The notes beneath the pieces were generated by a model. That model saw only the letters and a list, made by a program, of their open reading frames with translations. It was not told where the DNA came from and did no database searches. DNA of 5,973 nt from the NCBI GenBank assembly GCA_964392945.1, contig CAYMSH010000396.1, positions 1-5,973 on the forward strand. The letters run 5' to 3'. The stretch comes from BS750m-G57 sp964392945 (GTDB lineage Bacteria > Planctomycetota > Phycisphaerae > SM23-33). Positions within the stretch are counted from its first letter, which is position 1. Every line of letters starts with the position of its first letter. Positions 1 through 4,471 of this stretch are shown here, piece by piece. The position numbers and the translations under genes were made by a program.

Positions 1-608
1 TTGCGGATCCGCTGAGCGAAGTCCTCCCACGCGCGGAACATCGCCCCGACTGTCACCCCCGCGTTGACGACGTACTTGTTGTAGTCGCCGGCGTCGTGCC
101 ATCCGCCGGTTGACCTGGCCCGTCGGTGCTTGCCGATAACCATGTCCAGCCAGGCGTCGTTCATGTGGCAGGGCCCATGGGAGAATGTCCGGCCGTTGTG
201 TACGCCCTTGACGGCAGTTCCGCATCGCCACAGGTACATGCCTCGCACAACGGTCCTGAAAGGTTCTGCGTACACGTTCGCTCCGACGGTGAACGGAGCA
301 GACGCGCCGACCCCGCGTACGTCGAGACGATATTTACCGTCGGCTTTGAGCGACGAGAAATCCGCCGTCCAGAGCTGCTCGCCGGTATCGAGGTTGCGAG
401 CGGGTCCCGTTGTCTTGCCGCTGAGCACCTTTGCTCCATCACCCAGGCGAACGACAACAAAACTGGAACAGTCAGCGGCAATAGAAGCCTGTTTCCGGGC
501 GGCCGGCAGATAGCCGATCGTATTGAGCCTGATCGCCGGAGACGAAGCCGCCGGCGCCGAAGCGACAAAGCAATGCAACGCGGCTGCTATCACGATTTTA
601 CGGATCAT
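1..608 (-). CDS. Glycoside hydrolase family 9 (endoglucanase-type), secreted; C-terminal part cut by window edge
   Basis: The reading frame stays open from ATG at 606-608 to the left edge, giving 202 codons. A GH9 enzyme normally runs to 550 residues or more, so most of the catalytic domain is outside. Residues 1-21 look like a Sec signal peptide (basic MIRK, hydrophobic stretch, cleavage near SAPA-A). Residues about 24-110 resemble the Ig-like domain that precedes many GH9 catalytic domains, starting IRLNTIGYLP and ending PFTVG. The catalytic domain then begins (PFRTVVRGMYLWRCG, SHGPCH) and carries GGWHDAGDYNKYVVN at 168-182. This is the GH9 motif whose two Asp (D172, D175) correspond to the water-activating base region in the family. 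The known family reaction is inverting hydrolysis of beta-1,4-glucans and related polymers. The start is supported by AGGAGAG six bases upstream. The gene lies 44 bp after the sulfatase on the same strand, probably co-transcribed. The exact substrate is unknown, and the acid Glu would lie outside the window. Confidence 0.9.
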   Translation of the reverse strand, partial: MIRKIVIAAALHCFVASAPAASSPAIRLNTIGYLPAARKQASIAADCSSFVVVRLGDGAKVLSGKTTGPARNLDTGEQLWTADFSSLKADGKYRLDVRGVGASAPFTVGANVYAEPFRTVVRGMYLWRCGTAVKGVHNGRTFSHGPCHMNDAWLDMVIGKHRRARSTGGWHDAGDYNKYVVNAGVTVGAMFRAWEDFAQRIR

Positions 609-614
609 CTCGAT

Positions 615-621
615 CTCTCCT
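615..621 (-). promoter_or_regulatory. Ribosome binding site of the GH9 gene
   Basis: AGGAGAG read on the minus strand, with a six-base spacer to the ATG at 606-608. It fixes the start of a gene that is otherwise incomplete. It also shows that this cistron has its own initiation site inside the presumed sulfatase-GH9 transcript. Confidence 0.7.
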
Positions 622-652
622 GTAGTTCAATCATGCTGGCGGCGGGTCTGAG

Positions 653-2287
653 CTAAAGGTTGAATTTCCCGGGTAGTGTGTCGAGTATCTTCTGTAATTC
701 CTGCTTCATTTCTCTGAGCTTCTGTTTGTGTTTCGGGTCATTTGCGAGGTTCTTCTGCTCCGTCGGATCACTGGACAGATCGTAGAGTTGATCGCGATCG
801 TAATATCCCGGGTAGACGCCGGTGGATGAGGCCTCTGCGTGTCCGCCGCCGGGGATGGGTGTCAGGTGGCTGAATTTAGCCGTGGGGTCCGTGGTTACGA
901 TCGCCACGTGCCTGCGCCTGCGTGCGGCGTTCCATTTTTCGAGCACCTTCTTGCGTTTTTCCAGCGACATGTTCTCTACCTGCTCGGGATATCGGACCGC
1001 GAGGTATTTCCACTGGCCCTTTCTGATCGCTCGGGTGTATCCCAGTTCGAAGTACAGCACTCGACCTGCGGCAGGGGGCTTGCCTCTGAGCTGGGAGAGG
1101 AAGCTGGCGCCGTCGAACTCGGCTTTGGAATAATCGTAGCCGGCGATGTCGAGAATAGTCGGTGCGAAATCGACAATGTGCACAAGTGCATCGCTCTTGG
1201 GTCCGCATGGGAAACCGCCTTTCCGCCAGACGATGCTCGGGTCGTGCACGCCGCCCTGATAGAGAGTGCCCTTGGAGCTTTGCCCGTGATCGCTGAAGAA
1301 GAAAAAGACCGTGTTGTCCAGTTGCCCGGTGGTCTTGAGCTTGTCGAGCAGGGCGCCTACGGCGTCGTCGAGCCACAGCATATTGGCGGTGGAGCCATTG
1401 ACGGGAAGTCCGGCGGCTTTGAGTCTTTCCGGGATAGTGCTGCGAGGCGGCTGGACCTTCGGGGCCGAATCGAGATAACCCACGGCCGATATCAGCGGAT
1501 TGGCGTTCCACGAACGCCTGGCGTCTGTCGGATGGTGCGGCACAGTCGTCGCGAAGTACAGGAAGAACGGCTTGTCCCGATTCTTGCCTATGAAGTTCAA
1601 GCCGCCCTGGGTGATCCACTCCATGTTCTGCACCGCCACCTCGCGCAGTCCCAGGAAGTTGGGGTTGTTGTGGTAGACGCGATCGACGTAGTCGAAACCG
1701 GTTTCGCCGATCGCCTTGCAGACCCGATCGTGGTTGGCTTTCAGGATTGCGGCGTTCTTTGGATCTTTGGCGCTGGCGTCGAAATTGCGGAATCTCTTGA
1801 GCCCGCTGACGTGAATGACATAGTTCTTGCCGACCATACCGGTGACGTAGCCCGCTTTCTGCATCAGCTTTGCCAGAGTGACGTCCGTCTTGAGTATGTG
1901 CGTGTTGAATTCGACGACGGTTTGACCTTCGGCCTCTGTACGCCGCTTGAAGGAGTGGTTTTGTGCGCGGCTGGCGTAGCGTCCGGTCAGCACGTTGTAT
2001 CGACTCGGGGTGCAAATCGGCGACGCTACGTGCTGGCCGGTCATGAGCACGCCTTCTCTGGCGAGCCGATCGATGTTGGGCGTGAGGTTCCGACCCTTTC
2101 CCTGTCGCAGGCAGTTGAAGTTCCTCGGATGCATGTCGTCTGCAATGAAGAACACGATATTAGGTTTGCGTTTGGCGAGTTTTTTGGCGGGTTTGCGTTC
2201 AGCGGCGCTGAACGAGCAGCCGGCCGCGAGCGTGGCGGCCGCCGCGGTCAAAAAACTGCGTCGCGATATTTGCTCTGTCTTGTGCAT
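653..2287 (-). CDS. Exported Cys-type sulfatase (formylglycine-dependent, SulfAtlas S1-like)
   Basis: Complete 544-aa protein, a normal length for type I sulfatases, which hydrolyse sulfate esters with a formylglycine made from an active-site Cys. The N terminus has a Tat-type motif SRRSFLT (8-14), a hydrophobic stretch and a lipobox-like LAAGC ending at C24, so the enzyme is probably exported folded and perhaps lipid-anchored. The domain starts at KPNIVFFIADD (41-51), where D50 and D51 fit the metal site. C92 in ICTPSRYNVLTGR is the CxPSR modification site with R96 following. Later landmarks are VGK (152-154), VPHHP (249-253), SDHG (332-335) and K339 before the GG turn. The C-terminal DQLYDLSSDPTEQKNLA matches the usual family ending. 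An extra segment at about 432-497 is noted separately. GGGAG six bases upstream supports the start. The gene is divergent from the plus-strand gene at 2491. The sulfated substrate cannot be told. Confidence 0.95.
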   Translation of the reverse strand: MHKTEQISRRSFLTAAAATLAAGCSFSAAERKPAKKLAKRKPNIVFFIADDMHPRNFNCLRQGKGRNLTPNIDRLAREGVLMTGQHVASPICTPSRYNVLTGRYASRAQNHSFKRRTEAEGQTVVEFNTHILKTDVTLAKLMQKAGYVTGMVGKNYVIHVSGLKRFRNFDASAKDPKNAAILKANHDRVCKAIGETGFDYVDRVYHNNPNFLGLREVAVQNMEWITQGGLNFIGKNRDKPFFLYFATTVPHHPTDARRSWNANPLISAVGYLDSAPKVQPPRSTIPERLKAAGLPVNGSTANMLWLDDAVGALLDKLKTTGQLDNTVFFFFSDHGQSSKGTLYQGGVHDPSIVWRKGGFPCGPKSDALVHIVDFAPTILDIAGYDYSKAEFDGASFLSQLRGKPPAAGRVLYFELGYTRAIRKGQWKYLAVRYPEQVENMSLEKRKKVLEKWNAARRRRHVAIVTTDPTAKFSHLTPIPGGGHAEASSTGVYPGYYDRDQLYDLSSDPTEQKNLANDPKHKQKLREMKQELQKILDTLPGKFNL

Positions 2288-2293
2288 CTCAGA

Positions 2294-2298
2294 CTCCC
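2294..2298 (-). promoter_or_regulatory. Ribosome binding site of the sulfatase gene
   Basis: GGGAG on the minus strand with a six-base spacer before the ATG at 2285-2287. It agrees with the start that gives an intact Tat/lipobox leader. Confidence 0.55.
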
Positions 2299-2311
2299 GT
2301 TGGCTCGCAGA

Positions 2312-2332
2312 ACTTCAGGCCGGGCTGAAAGT
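2312..2332 (-). other. Small hairpin in the sulfatase 5' leader
   Basis: ACTTCAG (2312-2318) pairs with CTGAAAGT (2325-2332), leaving one bulged A and a GCCGGG loop. If transcribed with the sulfatase it would sit about 14 bases upstream of the ribosome binding site. The pairing is seen in the sequence; a regulatory role is only a possibility, since stems of this size also occur by chance. Confidence 0.3.
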
Positions 2333-2382
2333 CCGCTATGTATCCTACAGTAACGCTGCATAGTGAGCATCAACATTCTCGG

Positions 2383-2405
2383 CGTTCGATCCTATTGGTT
2401 GAACG
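2383..2405. promoter_or_regulatory. Imperfect 23-bp palindrome, candidate operator
   Basis: CGTTC (2383-2387) and GAACG (2401-2405) form the outer arms of a 23-bp dyad centred on A2394. Seven of eleven positions are strictly complementary and two more are G-T. It overlaps the proposed -35 box of the rightward promoter, where a repressor could act, and lies between two divergent carbohydrate-type genes. No regulator gene is visible and I do not recognise the site as that of a named family. Confidence 0.3.
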
Positions 2406-2427
2406 AAGCGCGATGATTACGTATTGT
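2399..2427 (+). promoter_or_regulatory. Candidate sigma70-like promoter for the 2491-3759 gene
   Basis: TTGAAC (2399-2404) and TATTGT (2422-2427) each match four of six consensus bases and are separated by exactly 17 bp. A start near 2434 would leave a leader of about 57 bases before the ATG at 2491. Promoter consensus in the presumed lineage is poorly defined, so confidence is modest. Confidence 0.4.
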
Positions 2428-2475
2428 GTCGTGCGAACGATTGCAGGTGTCCCCCCGAATTCGCTGAACATGAAA

Positions 2476-2481
2476 GAGGAG
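2476..2481 (+). promoter_or_regulatory. Ribosome binding site that decides the start of the 2491 gene
   Basis: GAGGAG lies nine bases before the ATG at 2491. The frame is open upstream to an ATG at 2338, but a start there would prepend 51 residues with no export signal and would bury this site in coding sequence. The 2491 start instead gives a clean signal peptide. Confidence 0.7.
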
Positions 2482-2490
2482 TGCGCCGTT

Positions 2491-3759
2491 ATGGCAGACA
2501 GATCGAATCGTCCAACATCACGCATAGTTCCGGGCCTGGTTATGGCGGGACTGTTGTGCCAACTATTCCTCCCGGCCGCATCCTCCATAGCCCAGAACCG
2601 AAAGGACACCCCACCGGCGCCGATGGACAAGGCCCTGGCGAAGGACTGGCTGGTTCGCTGGGAGAAGAACATCACCAGAAGCAGTCGCAACCGCTACTGC
2701 GACCGTGAGATGGGCGAGCAACTTGGCTGGCTCGTCAGCCCGTTTCTAAACGGATTCTATTACGGCTATATGGCCACAGGCCAGCGCAAGTGGATTGACC
2801 GGCTGATTGATTGGTCGGACGCTGTAATCAAACGCGGCGTAAAGGGGCCCGACGGGTACATTGGATGGCCCAAGGTCGGCGGCGCCTCCACGGGCTCAGT
2901 TAAGAAGTTCACAACCGACAATCAATTGGGCGAAGCGATGCTGCTGCGACCAATCGTTCTAATGGCCGGAGAGATCCTGAGGGACCCGGCCTTGAAGGCC
3001 AAATACGGTCAGAAGGCTCGAGCGTACATCAAACTATCGGAAAGGATGTTCAAGAAATGGGACTCTCGCGGCGCGTGGCGAGAAGTCAAAGGCGGCGGGC
3101 TCTGGGTGGTTCCGCTGTTCGGTATCGACCCGAAGACAGACAAGTGGACCGCAGGATATCAAAAGAGAGGCGTCGAGGGTTTTTCCCTGCCCGCCAATAA
3201 GCAGAACCACGTCGCCAGTTGGCTGATCGCAATGTACGACGTAACGAAAACACCGGTCTACAGGGACCGCGCCGAAAAGTGGTGGCGGGTGATGAAATCC
3301 CGCATGAGACATCACCCTAATGGCAAGTATTTCGTCTGGAACTACTGGGACGCCGGCGGGCCATGGGACTCCAAACCAGGCGGCGGGCTGAAGCACTGGG
3401 TCGGGGTGCATCCCAATGGCGGATACTACGCCATTGACGTCGAGGGTATCGTTCAGGCATACGAACATGGCCTTGTTTTCACACGAAAAGACATTGATCG
3501 ACTCGTTGCGACCAATCGCGACTTCATGTGGAACAAGCAAGTGCGAAATGCGAGGTTCAAGCGGATCGACGGCGGTCGGACCGACAAGCGTTGGGCGAAA
3601 ACCCCCGGCGTCCTCTGGACGCCCCTGACGCGGTACGACCCGACTCTGCGGAAGATATTCGAGGCCAACCACGCCCCAGGCGGGTGGGGCGGCCTGGGCG
3701 GTACGCCTCAGTATCTAGCCCGCTTCGCCCAAATACGAATCACACCGCCTCGAGACTGA
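2491..3759 (+). CDS. Secreted putative alpha/alpha-toroid (six-hairpin-like) carbohydrate-active protein, family not recognised
   Basis: 422 aa. Residues 1-34 form a signal peptide (basic N terminus, hydrophobic 12-30, likely cleavage at SSIA-Q). The mature part alternates helix-like stretches with Trp/Tyr/Gly-rich loops, the pattern of alpha/alpha toroids found in six-hairpin glycosidases, polysaccharide lyases and epimerases. Examples are FLNGFYYGYMATGQRKWIDR (86-105), DNQLGEAMLL (143-152), ANKQNHVASWLIAMYDVT (235-252), Y257 with RDRAEKWW (258-265), VWNYWDAGGPWD (282-293), and HPNGGYYAIDVEG (307-319). Charged and aromatic residues in these loops (D143, N144, H240, Y285, D287, H307, Y312, D316, E318) are candidates for a substrate cleft. 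I cannot name the family, and the fold call is an inference from pattern. It is transcribed divergently from the sulfatase and ends 72 bp from the convergent lipoprotein gene. Its place among a GH9, a sulfatase and a beta-helix protein suggests extracellular or periplasmic glycan processing. It could also be a non-catalytic relative. Confidence 0.85.
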   Translation: MADRSNRPTSRIVPGLVMAGLLCQLFLPAASSIAQNRKDTPPAPMDKALAKDWLVRWEKNITRSSRNRYCDREMGEQLGWLVSPFLNGFYYGYMATGQRKWIDRLIDWSDAVIKRGVKGPDGYIGWPKVGGASTGSVKKFTTDNQLGEAMLLRPIVLMAGEILRDPALKAKYGQKARAYIKLSERMFKKWDSRGAWREVKGGGLWVVPLFGIDPKTDKWTAGYQKRGVEGFSLPANKQNHVASWLIAMYDVTKTPVYRDRAEKWWRVMKSRMRHHPNGKYFVWNYWDAGGPWDSKPGGGLKHWVGVHPNGGYYAIDVEGIVQAYEHGLVFTRKDIDRLVATNRDFMWNKQVRNARFKRIDGGRTDKRWAKTPGVLWTPLTRYDPTLRKIFEANHAPGGWGGLGGTPQYLARFAQIRITPPRD

Positions 3760-3799
3760 CCCCGAGTTCCGGGGGCACAATACGTCAGCTCCCCGAACT
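3760..3799. terminator. Overlapping hairpins between convergent genes, possible weak terminator
   Basis: Directly after the plus-strand stop, CCCCG-AGTTC-CGGGG (3760-3774) can form a 5-bp stem. Alternatively AGTTC/GGGG (3765-3775) can pair with CCCCGAACT (3791-3799) across a 15-base loop, leaving one bulged C. The second stem would form on either strand, which fits a shared terminator between convergent genes. Neither is followed by a T-tract, so a classical intrinsic terminator is not shown. Confidence 0.35.
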
Positions 3800-3831
3800 T
3801 GCACCGGCGAGAACTCCGGGCAGCAACCGCA

Positions 3832-4314
3832 TCATGATCCGGCCTCTTGAGTTTTCTTCAGGTAGTAGATCGCCTTCCGTTGGGGATTGTCGATTGCCTT
3901 GGCGTATCCTTTGACGTCTGTCATGCTCACGGCGAGCACTTTTTGCGTGTCCTGGCGGAACCTTATCACCAGCATCAGGTCCGCGGTTCCATCGACGAAC
4001 GTTAGCCTGCTGTCGCCGGACCCGGGCGGGGAAGGCATGATCGATCCGTAGGGTTTGTGGTAAATAACTTTTATCCCGACCACTTGCCTGGATGCGTATG
4101 GCGGGTGGTTCGTGCTGAACCGGGCCAGTTGGCGTGGGGTGTATTTGTACGGTTCGATCTGTTTGATGCATGTAGCGATCAGGGCGTAGGGGATCTCGTT
4201 TTGCGTTTGTGCAGCGGCGACCGGTTGTGTCGCCGGTTGCGTAGTCGCCTCCGGCGGCCGGCTGCACGATATGGCGAATGTACAGATCAGCAAGCAGGTC
4301 CAGTGGTATCGCAT
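3832..4314 (-). CDS. Small predicted lipoprotein of unknown function
   Basis: 160 aa. The N terminus MRYHWTCLLICTFAISC is a short signal peptide ending in a lipobox-like AISC, with C17 as the lipidation site. A Thr/Pro/Gln/Ala-rich linker follows (about 19-38, TTQPATQPVAAAQTQ) and then a globular part of about 120 residues that I do not recognise. This part has a helical segment (ALIATCIKQIEPY, then TPRQLARF) followed by strand-like stretches (RQVVGIKVIYHK, SRLTFVDG, ADLMLVIRFR, VLAVSMTDV) and a basic C-terminal helix. The purine run GAGAGAGAG (4320-4328), five bases before the ATG, may serve as ribosome binding site. It lies 157 bp after the beta-helix gene on the same strand and converges with the plus-strand gene. 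Cysteine anchoring suggests an envelope location; no enzymatic motif is visible. Confidence 0.8.
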   Translation of the reverse strand: MRYHWTCLLICTFAISCSRPPEATTQPATQPVAAAQTQNEIPYALIATCIKQIEPYKYTPRQLARFSTNHPPYASRQVVGIKVIYHKPYGSIMPSPPGSGDSRLTFVDGTADLMLVIRFRQDTQKVLAVSMTDVKGYAKAIDNPQRKAIYYLKKTQEAGS

Positions 4315-4337
4315 TGGTTCTCTCTCTCAAAACGGTT

Positions 4338-4402
4338 CCAGAATCGTTGTAAGATTGAGACGCTCGGTGCGTAAGAAAGTTCCAATACTTCTACAATTCT
4401 GG
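4338..4402 (-). other. Long imperfect hairpin upstream of the lipoprotein gene
   Basis: Read on the minus strand, CCAGAATTGTAGAAG (from 4402 to 4388) can pair with CTTACAACGATTCTGG (from 4353 to 4338). The outer ten positions pair continuously with one G-U, followed by a weaker extension broken by two A-A mismatches. The loop is about 34 bases. It lies between the stop of the beta-helix gene and the ATG of the lipoprotein, ending 23 bases before that ATG. It could be a structured leader, a processing or stability element in a shared transcript, or chance. Confidence 0.4.
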
Positions 4403-4471
4403 GTCCGTAGGGGTAGAGCCGGCCAACGGCAGTCCCGCGCGGGGGCGGAGTCAAAGTGTCGATCAGTATTC

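Noticed and set aside
126..656. Open frames on both strands at the left edge (126-656 plus, 130-513 plus, 161-568 minus)
   Set aside because: They overlap the GH9 gene in other frames. Only the frame starting at 608 on the minus strand gives the signal peptide and GH9 motifs.
839..2353. Long open frame (504 codons) on the plus strand opposite the sulfatase
   Set aside because: It lies fully antisense to a gene with clear sulfatase motifs. It shows no signal, domain or sensible composition, and is explained by codon bias of the true gene.
2336..2373. Possible sigma70 promoter for the sulfatase (TTGATG with TAGGAT on the minus strand) and a CTATG/CATAG inverted repeat
   Set aside because: The spacing is 20 bp and the -10 match is poor; the inverted repeat has only 5-bp arms with an 18-base loop. 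A promoter must exist in the region but I cannot place it.
2338..2490. Upstream extension of the plus-strand gene to the ATG at 2338
   Set aside because: It would add 51 residues without an export signal, place the promoter-like and RBS-like elements in coding sequence, and bury the signal peptide that begins at 2491.
3034..3672. Minus-strand open frame (212 codons) opposite the toroid gene
   Set aside because: It is an antisense shadow without ribosome binding site, domain or export features, and is fully contained in a well-supported gene.
4434..4443. Perfect 10-bp palindrome CCCGCGCGGG between the beta-helix and lipoprotein genes
   Set aside because: It is short, lies in a GC-rich stretch, leaves no loop for a hairpin and has no T-tract, so it is likely chance.
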